Source of the DNA: Cordilura impudica
Lineage: Eukaryota; Arthropoda; Insecta; Diptera; Scathophagidae
Direction: 5' to 3'
Assembly (NCBI GenBank): GCA_963682025.1
Contig: OY821517.1
Location: 227,625,472 to 227,689,471 of the forward strand
Length of the DNA: 64,000 bases
How positions within the stretch are numbered: the stretch's first letter is position 1; each line of letters begins with the position of its first letter. The translations under genes and the position numbers were made by a program. The notes beneath the pieces were generated by a model, which worked only from the letters and a program-made list of their open reading frames with translations, did not search any database and was not told where the DNA came from. Positions 1 through 11,650 of this stretch are shown here, piece after piece.

Positions 1-67
1 GACTGTAACAGAAAAACTAGAATTAATTAAGAAACTTAGTAACAGATTTGGTAATTTAGCCGGACAC

Positions 68-965
68 TTGTCGAGTCAAACTAGAGAAAACAAGATTATT
101 GAATTTAGAGAACTTAAGAGAACTGCACTACAGATATTAGACGAACATAGTGATTCGGAAAATTCTTCGCAATCTAGTATCGAAACCGATTCAAAAATGT
201 ATAATTTTGATGCAAAAGAATCCTCGAATACTATTCCAGTCATCGACGGCGAGCCAAAACATCTAGAAGCTTTTCTTTCAATGGTAGAATTAGTTTACTC
301 TGAGTTGAAAGATGTGGCAAAAGTAAAACTAATTAAATACGTATTGACAATAAAATTAAATGATAGGGTTAGAGATATCCTTATGACAGATAATATACCA
401 ACTTCATATGAATATGAATCGCTAAATCATTGACTAGAAATTTTAGATCTACAAAAACGGCAAATAATATTAATGCGGAAATTAGAGATTTAAGACAAAA
501 GGGCAGTGTTTCCAATTTTAGTAACAGACTAGTTGCACTAATTGCAGAATTAACATTAGTACATATCAGAGAACTAGGAGATAATTTAAATGATTTTTCA
601 CGTAATACTATCAAGATGATAAACGACAACTGGCACTTCAAACTTTCCAAGAGGGTTTATATGAGAACATTAGAATTGCGGTAATATCTGCACAACCGAA
701 AATGCTTACACAAGCTTATGATATTGCATGCACTCAGGAAAGACTAGTATTACAATCAAATACGGCCAAAATATTTCACACTAAAGGTTACAACAATAAC
801 AGATATAGAAAAAACAATGACAATTACAATGGAACTAATAACGGATATAACTTTAATCGTAATAATAATAGCTACAACGGAAACCGGGCAAATTACAATA
901 GAAACCGCGATAACTTCAACGGACACCAAACTAATTACAATAGGAACAATAGAAGGAAGACATAA
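68..965 (+). pseudogene. Gag remnant of Gy1, Asn/Arg-rich tail
   Basis: Structural capsid-type protein of the Gypsy element, broken into three overlapping frames (68-433, 430-684, 702-965). The middle part (around 'QKGSVSNFSNRLVALIAEL') matches in pattern the gag segment at 27747-28145 of Gy2 ('QKGDNVRGFADKIESLVNEL'), which is the main reason for calling it gag. The last frame is a low-complexity basic tail rich in Asn, Tyr and Arg (repeats like 'NRNNNSYNGN'), which probably serves nucleic-acid binding; I see no CCHC zinc knuckle. At least two frameshifts (about 430 and 690). The true start could lie left of 68 or outside the window. Confidence 0.7.
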
Positions 966-1182
966 CAATTCAAATGTAAATAATGGAAATCGCAATAGTA
1001 ATGCCAACGGAAATAATAGCAAAAATTATAACAATACGGAACTCTGGAAGGGGAACATTAAAGATATATACCAGGCATGGGCAAATGCGGCCCTACGAAC
1101 AAATTTTGTGCGGCCCCATATAAATTTGAAACAAAATAAAAAAAATTTGTTTGTTAATTAAAAAAAAATAATTTTTTTTAAT

Positions 1183-1674
1183 ATACCATGGTTTAGGGTC
1201 TCTATGTCCAACTAATTAGATATAGAAAATAAGCATGAACCAAATTTAGTTGGCATTGTTATTAATTTTTTTGACTGCAGATATGAAAAAGTTCATATCG
1301 GGTGCTATATTTATATGGGAACTAGGTCGAAAAATGGATCGATCCTGACATTATTCGGTAAAGTCACTTATATTTTGAAAAAATATATATAAATCAAATT
1401 TGAAAAAAATCTGTGCAATATTTTTGTTTTTTGATAGATTTAAGTGAAGATCGGGAAGCAGCTCTTTATGGGGCCTATGACTAAGAATTGTCCTACATGG
1501 ATTATTTTTGGAAAGGCGGACGGACAGACGAACATCGCTAAATCGGCTCAGAAAGTGATTCTGAGTCGATCGGTATAACAAAAGATGGGTCGAAGGAAAA
1601 TATTTTTGGTAGTTACAGACAGCAGCACAAAGTCATAATACCCAAACCGCATAGTGGTATAGAGTATAAAAATT
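1183..1674 (-). mobile_element. Helentron-like family B fragment inserted in Gy1
   Basis: This stretch is closely similar to 44454-45229 and to the inverted copy 45290-46083: shared landmarks are 'ATATGAAAAAGTTCATATCG', 'GAAGATCGGGAAGCAGCTC', the GTCY-type microsatellite near 1517 and the terminal 'AAAGTCATAATACCCAAACC' block. It keeps the 5' end of the family (at the right side, minus strand, 'TATACTCTATACCACTATG') but lacks the 3' hairpin and CTTACTTG end, and it is internally deleted compared with the ~780-bp full copies. It sits between the gag and protease parts of Gy1. Confidence 0.75.
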
Positions 1675-2064
1675 TCAAAATGTTTTTTTAAATTTTATTA
1701 AGAATTTAACTAAAAATCACTAATATCTCTATTATTTTTCCTTCTTAATAAATGCGAAATTAACCCTGAGCTCTCTTTTGATGTGTCTTATTTCTGACTT
1801 TCTGGTTGAATTTTCCGTTTTGGTGTATTCAGAGACTTATATTTAAATTTCACGGCGAATATATGTGCGGCACATTTTAACCGCTTAAATCCCTGCTTTA
1901 GTGGTGTGTTTGCTCTTTTTAAAAGAAGGACAAAAATGGCCCATAACTTGAGGAGTTAAAGGGTTAACATATTATACAAAAAATGTTCTCCGTAACATCG
2001 GTATTTTTTTTTTGCTATTTTGTTTGAAAGTGGATATTTGTACAGAAATATAATAGTGCGGCCC
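1675..2064. other. Unidentified part of the insertion in Gy1
   Basis: Non-coding AT-rich sequence between the Helentron fragment and the protease. A 9-bp direct repeat 'GTGCGGCCC' occurs at 1108-1116 and 2056-2064 and could be the target duplication of the whole insert (about 1117-2064), but a similar 'GCGGCCC' also occurs at 1087, so this is weak. No ORF or known element end is visible. Confidence 0.3.
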
Positions 2065-2075
2065 ACCGTTAGTAG

Positions 2076-2756
2076 GTGAAATTCCAAATTTGGCCCAACA
2101 AGCCATTTACGTGCCCACCCCTGATATATACAATAAATAATAGAATGGACAATTTTGTTTATTTGTCGATAGAAAAGGCCTGTGGAAAACTGATATTCTT
2201 AATAGACACAAGAGCGGACGTATCTCTTTGCAAAGAAGACAAATTACCGAACCACATAGAAAATAAAAATGATTACTGCAATTTAATTAGTATTAATGAT
2301 AGGACAATAGAATCTCTAGGGTCTACCAATTTCAGAATTGTATTAAAAAATGGCGTAATGCAACATAAAATTCAATTAATTTCAATGAACTTTCCAATAA
2401 ATACAGATGGAATTTTAGGGAGAGATTTTTTGTGTAAGAATAATTGCATTATTGATTATGACACATGCACGTTAAGCTTCAACTTGGATTAAGTGAAGAT
2501 AATTCTTCCTACAGAGAACAATGCTATGAGAATAAATAACATTATTATACCACCAAGAAGTGAAGTAATCTTACGGATTAATATGAAAATACAAGAGGAC
2601 AAGGTCATATGTAACCAAGAAGTAATGAAAGGAATTTTTACAGCCAATACAATAATACCAGAAAATGGTAATTGTCATGTCAAATTACTAAATAGTCAGG
2701 AATACCCAGTACATATATCTGACCTTAAAGTTAACACCATCCCATTGGGAAAATAA
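2076..2756 (+). pseudogene. Retroviral-type aspartic protease of Gy1 and linker, inactive
   Basis: The segment 2133-2492 has the pattern of a retropepsin: an active-site loop near nt 2205 and the downstream 'DGILGRDFL' block near 2410, the usual 'ILG' hydrophobic-Gly motif. Retropepsins cut the Gag-Pol polyprotein. The catalytic triplet reads D-T-R instead of the required D-T/S-G (a Gly to Arg change), so even this otherwise open frame is probably dead. A second frame 2493-2756 continues the linker between protease and RT after a stop at 2490. Start at 2076 is arbitrary; in life it is part of a polyprotein. Confidence 0.75.
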
Positions 2757-2823
2757 ATATGATATTATTGCACAAGAACAAAAAAACAATGAACACGTTT
2801 CGAAAGCGCGAATTACAAAATTT

Positions 2824-4228
2824 ATGGAAACAATAAATCTAAATGAAATTAACAGTGTAGATAGAAATGAAATAATAGAAATAAAGAAATACCAGTCAAT
2901 ATTTCACTTGGAAGGAGAACACTTGACGACAAACAATTTTTATGAACAAAACATCCACTTAAATGATGAAACACCAGTTTATAGAAAGAACTATCGTTTA
3001 CCGCAGACTCAAACCAACGAGATCAATAAGGAAGTAGAGAAATGATTAAATGACAATATTATCGAACCATCACATAGCCCATATAATACACCTTTGCTAT
3101 TGGTACCGAAAAAATGGCAAGAAGATATCGGAAAATGACGATTAGTGGTCGATTTTAGGAAATTAAACGATAAGATAATAAACGTTAAATTTCCATTAAC
3201 AAGGCTGGACGATATATTGGATAAATTTGGAAGAGCAAAATATTTTTCCACTGTGGATATGACTAGTTCATTTCACCAAATAGGTCTATATTAACATTCT
3301 AGACCAATGACTGTATTTTCTACACCTAGTGGACATTATCAATACACCAGACTACCATTTGGATTGAAAATATCCTCTAACAGCTTTCAGAGAATGTTAA
3401 CAATAGCTTAATCCGGCTTAGAATCAGAAGCATTTTTATATGTTGATGATGTTATTGTTTTTGGTTGCAATTTGAAACACCATAATGAGAATCTTATTAG
3501 AGTATTTAAGAGGCTTAAACGCTACAATTTGAAACTAAATGCAGAAAAACTTTGTTTTCTGAGATCGGAAGTGGTATACTTAGGATACTTGATCACAAAA
3601 GATGGCGTAAAACCCGACCCGTCAAAGAATGCGGATGAAGTTAAACGATTTATAGCATTCTGTAATTACTACAGACGATTTATTAAAAATTTTGCAAATA
3701 TTTCACGGTGTTTAAGTTCACTTCTGAAAGAGAATACCATTTTTGATTGGACAACTAAATGTCAAAAAGCATTCGATGAATTACGAACAAAATTAATGAG
3801 ACCTAATACTAATACTAATATACCCAGACTTTGAAAAACTATTTGTTCTTACAACAATATTATCACAAGGCGAAATTGGAGATGACTTGCCAATATCTTA
3901 TGCTAGCAGATCGTTAAATAGACATGAAAAGAACAAATCGGTGATAGAAAAGGAATTACTTGGAATATATTTAGGTAGGTATACAATTTTTCCGACCGTA
4001 CCTATATGGAAGGAAATTCATCGTAGTCACCGACCATAGACCACTTGTAGCATTATTTACACACAAGAATCCATCCTCCAAATTGACTAGAATCAGACTT
4101 GAATTATCTGAATACGATTTTGAGATAATATACAAAAAAGGTTCCAATAACGCAAACGCTGACGCACTGTCACGTATTGAAATAAATTCAAATATACTGA
4201 AAAATATGATTCCTCCTCAAATCGATTA
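2824..4228 (+). pseudogene. Reverse transcriptase and RNase H of Gy1, broken
   Basis: Makes cDNA from element RNA. Blocks visible in order: 'IIEPSHSPYNTPLLLVPKK' with following 'RLVVDFRKLN', 'YFSTVDMTSSFHQI' (first catalytic Asp), 'RLPFGLK', the 'YVDDV' catalytic box near 3440, and the thumb block 'YLGYLITKDGVKPDPSK'; then RNase H pieces 'SYASRSLNRHEKN', 'VTDHRPLVALF' and 'NANADALSR' up to 4185. One RT frame carries four nonsense codons (TGA 3043, TGA 3136, TAA 3292, TAA 3409), and the RNase H part is in two or more frames with frameshifts near 3830 and 3975. Clearly a pseudogene. Confidence 0.85.
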
Positions 4229-4335
4229 ATGATATAAAGAAGCTTCAAAAAGTAGAATTTATATATGATAAAAAGCTGCAGCAAGAATTAAATACTAATA
4301 TAACGCGCGTCGTATGCAATAAAAGTGAAAATCCT

Positions 4336-5563
4336 ATGTTTTCAGTAACATTTATGGAGAAACTTAAATTAAAATTGCGAAAATTAAGAATCAAGAAGTA
4401 CGTACTATGTGATAATGATGCAATTTTTAATTATAAAAAAGCCGAAGAATTGAAAGAAATATATAACAAGATACAAGACAATGGCATCGATATAATAACA
4501 TATAAACAGCCAAAAAAGATTGAGGACACAATAAGACAATATAAATTAATTGAGGAATTTCATAATACACCCCATGGTGGTCATTTTGGAATTAGAAAAA
4601 CAGTAGTAAAACTAAAACAGAGATACATATGGAAGAACATGAGTAAAATGGTAAACAATTATATAAATATATATGAGCTATGTCAGAAGAACATACAAAT
4701 CAGACATACCAAAGAGCCTTTCATTATAACTGACACACCTTCAACTAGTTTCGAAATTGTCCCAGTAGACACAGTAACAATGCAATGCGAATTGACAAAA
4801 TACGTAATAGCATACCCGGTAATGGTTAAAGACGCTAGGACAATAACAAATACTCTAGTTGAACAGCTCATACTCAAATATGAACTATTTAAAATTCTCA
4901 AAACAGATAGGGGTACGGAATTTACTAATAAATTAATGATAGAAGTTTGTGCATTATTAAAAATAAAACAAAATTTTTCCACACCCTACCATCATGAGAC
5001 ATTGGGAACGGTAGAGCGCAATCATCGCGTTCTTAATGAATATTTCCTAAATTTCGTAGAAAATAATGATTGGCATACATATATGGATACCTTATATCAC
5101 ATTTGCCTATAATACAACCCCCCACATTGATACAGAATATTCTCCATATGAATTAGTATTCGGTAAACTTCCACGATTACCAGGTGATGAGTTACAAAGT
5201 GCTAGGGTAATTTATAATCTTGATAATTATGCAAATGAATTAAAGACTAGATTGTTGCGCTACTCATTACAGAAAACACGGAAAATAATTTTAGAGGTAA
5301 AAAACAAGAGAAAAATATAATCTAAAGAGAAACCATACAATATAGAACTTAAAATAGGAGACTTAAGGTGCGTTCAGACTACGCAAATATTTGACCAAAT
5401 AAACGTAAGTACCAGTTATGGTAGACAATAGACGAAAACATGATCCTCCATATAAGGGTCCATTCAAAATAATTAATGTAGATGACTTAAACGTATTAGT
5501 AGAAATCACAAATAATAAAGTAAAACTATTACATAAGAATATGTTAAAGAAATTTATTGCATA
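4336..5563 (+). pseudogene. Integrase of Gy1, with deletion and frameshifts
   Basis: Inserts the cDNA into the host genome. The HHCC zinc finger is visible ('EEFHNTPHGGHFGIRKT' then 'ELCQKN', whose first Cys is replaced by Tyr in 'NIYELC'), followed by the catalytic core: first Asp in 'VPVDTV', second in 'KTDRGTEF', Glu in 'TVERNHRVLNEYF'. Compared with Gy2, about 15 residues after the first Asp are missing, though the frame is kept. A frameshift near 5100 moves the C-terminal part to another frame (5066-5320), and a 49-bp insert at 5366-5414 shifts it again. The end matches Gy2 ('LLHKNMLKKF' versus 'IVHKNLLKKY'). Confidence 0.85.
5366..5414. repeat. 49-bp insert with MITE-like end inside integrase
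   Basis: Removing these 49 bases restores the integrase reading frame at the Gly-Asp-Leu-Val block, as judged from the parallel stretch in Gy2 (29625). The insert begins 'AGGTGCGTTCAGACTACGC' after 'TTA', resembling the ends of the TTA-flanked MITE at 33070-33506 ('AGCTGCGTTCACACTATG'). It may be the relic of such an element after internal loss. No full target duplication is seen. Confidence 0.45.
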
Positions 5564-5889
5564 AGAAAAACATGCTTCAATTGACATATAAAATTTAAAT
5601 ACGGTTGTTTAACTTTCAAAGAATTTTTTATATGAATTTTAATAAGAAATAATTGAACATAATCATAGAATAAAAAAAAAAATTTTAGTAAGCGTAAGTA
5701 AACATAATAAGCAACAAAATAATATACACATGTAAAAACTTGTTTTATATTATATTTTAATTACTCACAGATCTGACAATATTTCTCATAATATAAAACT
5801 ATAAATATTTTAAGTATAGTTGATAAGAAAGTAAACAAAAACAAATTTGCAAATAAACATAATTTCATTTTTAATAATACACTAAACTA

Positions 5890-6430
5890 AAAGAGTGAGG
5901 GTGTAGTATATGCACAGTTATGAGTGTCAACGTACACGAGAAAAACAAAATATGCATATATGCAAGCGTTTATACATTCCGCAAAAGTCAATGTTCGTTG
6001 ATAACAACGATCAGAATGGGCAAACGTTTGCATACTCATCAATAAACAAAATTATTTTTATAGGTTAATTTTCTGTTAATCAATACAAATAATAACGTAG
6101 TTTACTGTAATTAATCAGCGTAAAACTTTTATAAGAAAATATAGAATAAAATTTAATTGTAAAAACTAAACAATTATAACAGTTATTATTTTGAAGAGAA
6201 CGGACGTGTTTTTCTAAGCTCCGCAATTTAATCGAAATATTTAAGCATAGTTTAAAATAACAACACAAATTTAAACAATAATCGATTAATATCAATGAAA
6301 ACATTCAAACACTTAAAAAACTAGCGCTGAATGCGTACTAAAATAAATGCAGCAAAGTAAAATAAACTACAAGTATTACACTTGCAAAATATTAATAGAA
6401 AAAAGAAGAAAAGAAAAATAAATAACTCAA
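5890..6430 (+). repeat. Polypurine tract and 3' LTR of Gy1
   Basis: The purine run 'AAAAGAGTGAGGG' ends at 5901 and is followed by 'TGTAGTATATGCAC', the same arrangement as in Gy2 (purines then 'TGTAGTATACTCG' at 36073). The polypurine tract primes plus-strand DNA synthesis and marks the internal side of the 3' LTR. The rest of this LTR differs strongly from the Gy2 LTR and its right end is not visible; 6430 is only an estimate by length. 5564-5889 is AT-rich, non-coding 3' sequence of the element. Confidence 0.6.
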
Positions 6431-6496
6431 AAATTTCACAAACAATAACTTAAATATATATAAGAATAAAGCATAAAAGTAAATACAAGAAATTAA

Positions 6497-7317
6497 ATGT
6501 CATCCCCCGCACTTAAACGCAAACAAATCTCTCCTCGATCTACGAATAAAAACATTCTTTCTCCCGCTCTAAAAAATCCCAAACTCAGTGATGAAGCAGC
6601 AACAATAAAATCAGTCATAATGAAAAAATGTTTAATCGTTTGTCTAGTGAACTGACTCTATTGGAAAGAAAATTGGTAGATAAAATTGAGATTGAAATTA
6701 AACTCATACAAGATAGAGCTAACGATATTGAGGATCGGATAGCTTCGATAGAGGGTGAGATTACAATTGTTGATAAATTGAGTAGTGAGATTGAGTTGTT
6801 AAAAAAAGAAATACTGGAATTTAGTAACAAACAGCATAACACTACAGTAAAAGACATAACTTGTGATCAATAATTTTTGGAATTGAATTTGATAAATCTG
6901 AAAATTTGAAAAGTATTTTCAATCAAGTTTGTCGTTCTATTGATTTTTTACCACATACAATACGTGATATTTTTCGTGTAAAACCCAAAGGATCAAAAAA
7001 TAAGAACTCCACTGTAATTGTAAAATTTTACACTCCATTTGGTAGAAATCGATGTTTGAAAGCGTGAGTATCGAAAGAGATCAAAAAGCATAGTATCTAT
7101 GCGTGCTGCTGGTTTCAATACTGATTCTGTGTTTCGCATTTATGAAAGCTTAGACGTTGAAAGAAGGAAGCTATTGCAAATTGCTTTTCAAGAGAAACTC
7201 AAAGGCAAGCTATCTAACGTGTTCTCAGCAAGAGGAAAAATTTATGTTCGCACCACCAGAAATTCAGATGCCATACTAATTACTGATGAAAAAGCGTTAG
7301 AGAAAATTATCATATGA
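6497..7317 (+). pseudogene. LINE-1 ORF1 protein, frameshifted
   Basis: Nucleic-acid chaperone type ORF1. The first frame starts at the ATG near 6498 and is basic and Pro/Ser-rich. The second frame (6628-6873) is a clear coiled coil ('ELTLLERKLVDKIEIEIKL', heptads of Leu/Ile with Glu/Lys). The third part (6873-7068, '...IFGIEFDKSENLKSIF') and the last frame 7099-7317 look like the C-terminal domain of LINE ORF1 proteins with the 'GKIYVR' block, a fold related to the baculovirus FP-type domain. Breaks near 6620, 6873 and 7068. No zinc knuckle seen. Confidence 0.6.
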
Positions 7318-7486
7318 TATTTATATATATACCTATTTTTTATATCAATCAAGATTATTATAATTTTTAAATTTAACTTTAATTAAATTATTTTTTTATA
7401 TACCTTTTCAATGGATCCTATCTTTGTAAGATTATCTAGTCCCCTATCTATTCTCTTTATCTTTTCCCTATGTGTTCTGTTAAGGT

Positions 7487-10290
7487 GTTTTGTCAAAGCT
7501 ATTTTCCCAGTATATTTGTATGAATCAATCTGATTTTACAAATGGTGTTAACGTGAATCAATCTGTTATGTTAAACATACTGTGTCAACAACGTTCTGGT
7601 TTGATTATTGTTCATTTTAATGCAAGGAGCTTGAATGGCTTGAAACTTGATCATGTTAAATCTATCCTTGAAAACTCATGTGTGGATGTAATATGTGTTA
7701 CGGAAACTTGGTTTAGCAGGTTTTGAAGTATCTGAGAGACTTTATAATATTAATGGTTATAGCTTATTTAAGGAGAGTAGAAAAGATGGGAGAAAAGGGG
7801 GTGGAGTTGCTACATACTGCAAATCTTACCTAAAGTCTAGGCTTATTAGCAAATCCGAGGTTATTAATATAGAATTTATCAATGTGGAGCTATATGATAC
7901 TTCAACCAAAATTTTGGTGTCGTGATAATCCAAGTAAAACTTACCTGAATGAATATGATTACTACATAACTTGCGGTGATTTTAATATAAATATGCTTGC
8001 CAGGGAAAGTTTAAGTGAAAATCTAGCCGACCTCATAAGTTCAGCTGGCCTTACATTAGTGAATGATCAGGCGGCAACCCGTTTTTCCCCTAATTGTAGA
8101 CCGAGTTTACTTGACTTGATTTTGATTTCTGGCTCTGAATTGTTACTTCTGTTTGACCCGTTATCCTTTATATCGGATCATGACCTTCTCTTTTGCAATA
8201 TTAATGTAAAACTAAATATAAGTGAATATTTTCGACGTGTTACATTTAGAGATTACATCTCTGTCGATTTCCCTTCATTATATTCCGAACTGTCCATCAC
8301 AAACTTGAATGACTGTTGGTTTCAATCTATAGTTGATGGAAAATTAGATGTTTTTATTACTTCTTTGCAAGACTTATTTAATAGATATGTTCCAGAACGA
8401 AGTTTTTATGTGAAAAATTGCTCATGTCCTTGGTACAATGATACTGTTAGACGATCTATTTGTGAACGATCCCGTTGTTATAATATTTGGAAACGACATC
8501 CATCGTCTTCTAATACAGTGGCATATAACAGGGCTAGAAATCAGGCCAATATGGTTACTCGTCAAGCAAAGAGGAATTATTTTACTCGAAGGCTTGACAT
8601 ATCCTTACCATCAGGTCAGTTATGGAAGAATATTAAGAAATTAGGCATCCATTCCCAGGGTTCTTCTGATTGCTGTCTGGACCCGGATGAGTTAAATGAT
8701 TTCTTTTGTACAACCACTATGACAAATAGCCCCAACATTGCATCTAACCTTCAATCTCTTGCTAACGGCTTTCCTACTTTTGAAGTCACTGCTGTTACCG
8801 AAGTTGATGTATGTTATACCATTAGAAACGTTAGATCTAATGCAATTGGCGAAGATGGTGTATCTATTAAATTCCAGAAGATGACATTACCCATTATTAT
8901 AGGACCCCTTACATATATATTCAATCATTGTCTAACTACATCGACTTTCCCAAAGTTGTGGAAAATTGGTAGGGTAATTCCTGTGGCAAAGGTTACATCT
9001 GCCACATGTCCTCGCCCAATTTGCATTCTTTCTGTTCTGTCGAAAATATTTGAGTCTCTTATGTCAAAGCAAATTACCGAATATCTTAATACTAATGAAC
9101 TTCTCTCTCCAGCTCAATCCGGATTTCGTTCTTTCCATAGCTGTACTACAGCAGCTTTGAAAGTTATTGATGACATAAGACCAGAATATGATTTTGGGAA
9201 TTTGTCATTTATGTACTTGTTGGACTTTTCGAAGGTATTTGATAGCGTAAATCATATGATACTTTGTCGTAAATTAACACATCTCTTTGGTTTTACCGAT
9301 TCAGCCATTACACTTTTGAAAAATTACTTGTCTGGGCGAGCTCAGAAGGTTATAGTGGGCGATAGGGAATCTTGTATGAAGATGGTTACATCTGGGGTCC
9401 CACAGGGATCTGTTCTTTTATTCAGTATTTTTGTAAATGATGTTTTAGTGTTTGCAAATACGTCCGAGTTCATGCATATGCTGATGATTTACAGCTTTAC
9501 ATCTCGAATCGAACTGATTCTATCGACGTAACATGTTTCAAAGTTAACAAAGACTTAGAGGCAATAGGGAAGTGGGCAGATGTGAATAATCTACTGCTTA
9601 ATCCAAATAAATCAACTGTTTTACCAATTAGTAGATACAAACATAATTTTGATTCACTTCCAGGAATTTTCCTGGAAAGTTATGCTCTTAAGTATGTGGA
9701 AAAGGTAAAATACTTGGACTTTTATATTAACTCCACCTTTTCATGTGGTGCTCATATTAATAATATATTACGTAATGTGTACCTTACCCTTCGTAACCTT
9801 AGATTGTCCTCCAACTTTACACCGATTAAAATTAAGCGAAAACTCATGACTAAGTTGATAGTCCCACTAATTTCATATTCCGCTGAAGCTTATAGCTAAC
9901 TTGACTCCCACTCTTTGCATAAGATGCATGTCTCTTTTAATAATGCTACACGATATGTCTATGGTCTGCGGCGGTTAAGTAGCATATCAGGGTGGAGAAA
10001 AATGATACTTGGTTGTCACTTAGTGGACTTTCTTCGAATGAGAAACTTATTATTCCTACATAAATTACTTCACCAGAAAACACCCGCGTATCTGTATGAA
10101 AAAATTTAGGTAGGTCTACAAGATGTATGACATTGATTATTCCACGATACAGATACCTAAACACCAGCAGATTCTTTTTCGTTAATGCCATTAAACTTTG
10201 GAAAACCTTACCTACAAACTTAAAACTAATCGCAAGGAAAAATAGCTTTAAGCAATCACTTTTTGAATACATTACTAGAAACAATTAAAT
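7487..10290 (+). pseudogene. LINE-1 ORF2: endonuclease and reverse transcriptase, broken
   Basis: APE-type endonuclease followed by RT. Endonuclease blocks: 'VHFNARSLNG' near 7610, 'VICVTETWFS' near 7690, 'CGDFNIN' near 7973, 'SDHDLLF' near 8176. RT blocks: 'GEDGVSIKFQ' near 8860, 'LDFSKVFDSVNH' near 9220, 'SGVPQGSVL' near 9390, 'YADDLQLY' near 9477. Three frames are needed up to 7925, with a deletion of the middle of the endonuclease there; the long frame 7882-9531 runs through most of the RT, and a frameshift just before the catalytic 'ADD' moves the rest to 9582-9899. A further break follows at about 9900. Inactive copy. Confidence 0.8.
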
Positions 10291-10779
10291 ATTTCCCTTT
10301 CTAACTACTAATTTTCTTAACTTTAATTTTCTAAATTGCTGTCTTATTTTCTTATATATCATTTTAGTCCTTGACCTTGATAATCAACTCCCCATTTGTA
10401 TTGTTAAATTTGAAATATTTAATTTATATTGCTAAATTTGTTTTAATGTTTTAATTTGAATTTTTTATTATTTTTTAATTATGACTTTCATTATGTAATA
10501 ACTTTTGGACTATAAAATAATTATATTCTTATTGTTCTAATAATTCAATTAAATAAATAAATAAATAAACTAAACATAGCAGTTGGTTTTCATAATTCAA
10601 AAAGTACAGGGCATTTTAAAGCTCGCATGAAATCGGCAGGAGTGCTTAGAAAACACTCAAAGCCTTCCTTTCATAATGCTATTCTAAACATAATAGAAAT
10701 CATCTCACCAAAGGTATAGACATCTCCTTTACACAATAAAGAAAGGATCATCATCTAACTATATCCTCATCACCCCAAC

Positions 10780-11650
10780 AGTTTTCATTTCAATTGTTTA
10801 TGGGATTCTGTTATGCCCATGAAATCAGTACATGGTTTGATGACTACCAAGGTGTTGTTGAGTATGTTGGGTACAGGAATCAGCTGTTCAAGTTCAAGTT
10901 CAGCCAAGGGTATCGTAATTTTGAAGACTGCATGATGGCGCGTAAGTCTGCCTTGCTCATAAGCTTAAATATCTGTAGTAATTCATCTTTCTCGATTACA
11001 GGAAGAGTCACTGAAGCTGGTGCATGGAATTTAATTTGATAAACTTCAGTTTGTAACTAGTGTGGAGTCAGTAACAGTGGGCTAATTTTTCCATGATGCG
11101 TGTCTATGAGAGTCTCCAGAGTATCTTTCATATGTTATTTAAAATTAGGCTCAATTCCAAGACCCCATTATTATATATTTGGGTTAGATGTATCTGAATC
11201 TTGCTTTTGCTGCCAATTGAGTTTTTCGTATGACATTAATTGTTGAATCAACAATCGATATTTGGTTCTTAAGTAAATTTAGTAGATGTGATTCATTCTC
11301 CTGGACCTGTTGTTTTGTATCTGATATATGGTCAGCGTATTCAAAATCCAATATACCAAACATTTCCAATTATATTGACTGCTCGTCTTCTACTTCGGAA
11401 TAGTAGATTGTCTTGTGTTTAAAATGGTAAATAATGCTGACACAAGATTCATTTAGTTTTTTCATTCTGCACCGAATCTGTATAGTTTTTATGCCATTGA
11501 TCAGATCAATAGGCTTCCAGGTCGTCATATAGAAAGAGGTTCCATTCAGTGTTTGAAATGGCTGTTGTCCCGATTTCGAAATGGATACCTAATTTTGTTC
11601 CAAATCTTTTATTTTTGATTGGAGTTCCAACTGCCTTAGGTAACAGCAAA
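10780..11650 (-). pseudogene. Env-like (F-protein type) remnant of the BEL/Pao element
   Basis: Continues in frame from the Pao integrase end (11506-11964) with a hydrophobic segment ('ALLTLLLLLPKAVG', possible signal peptide), then 'GTKLGIHFEIG' and 'SNTEWNLFLYDDL', a pattern typical of the N-terminus of insect retroelement envelope proteins related to baculovirus F. The 11184-11369 piece ('FGILDFEYADHI' followed by 'ENESHLLNLLKNQISIVDS') fits the post-fusion-peptide helical region of such proteins. A weaker stretch lies near 10800-10950. The frame is interrupted several times. Description only; the copy is broken. Confidence 0.6.

Larger units (their letters stand above)
1..6430 (+). mobile_element. 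Ty3/Gypsy LTR retrotransposon remnant (Gy1), 3' part
   Basis: A decayed Ty3/Gypsy retrotransposon that runs in from the left edge; its 5' LTR lies outside the window. Order of parts: gag remnant, an insertion (about 1117-2064), protease, reverse transcriptase, RNase H, integrase, a purine-rich tract at 5890-5901, then the start of a 3' LTR at 5902. The gag-PR-RT-RH-IN order defines the Ty3/Gypsy (Metaviridae) type. All reading frames are damaged by nonsense codons, frameshifts and small deletions, so it is not mobile by itself. Its integrase and LTR start ('TGTAGTATA') resemble those of the copy at 26510-36598, so both belong to one broader family. The right end of the LTR is estimated from the 526-bp LTR of that copy. 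Confidence 0.85.
6440..10570 (+). mobile_element. Non-LTR retrotransposon LINE-1 (CR1/Jockey/L2-like), dead
   Basis: Two-ORF LINE: ORF1 (coiled coil and basic C-terminal domain) at 6497-7317 and ORF2 (endonuclease plus reverse transcriptase) at about 7487-10290, followed by an AT-rich 3' region and a short tail of AATA repeats ('TTAAATAAATAAATAAATAA') at 10549-10568. The 'NARSL', 'SGVPQGS' and 'YADDLQLY' motifs put it in the broad CR1/L2/Jockey group; I cannot assign the clade without a tree. Many frameshifts and an endonuclease deletion make it inactive. The left end is uncertain (between the Gy1 LTR and the ORF1 ATG at about 6498). Confidence 0.8.

Noticed and set aside
1108..2064. 9-bp duplication GTGCGGCCC as a proven TSD
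   Set aside because: A similar GCGGCCC occurs just upstream at 1087 and the inserted unit has no recognisable ends, so kept only as a possibility.
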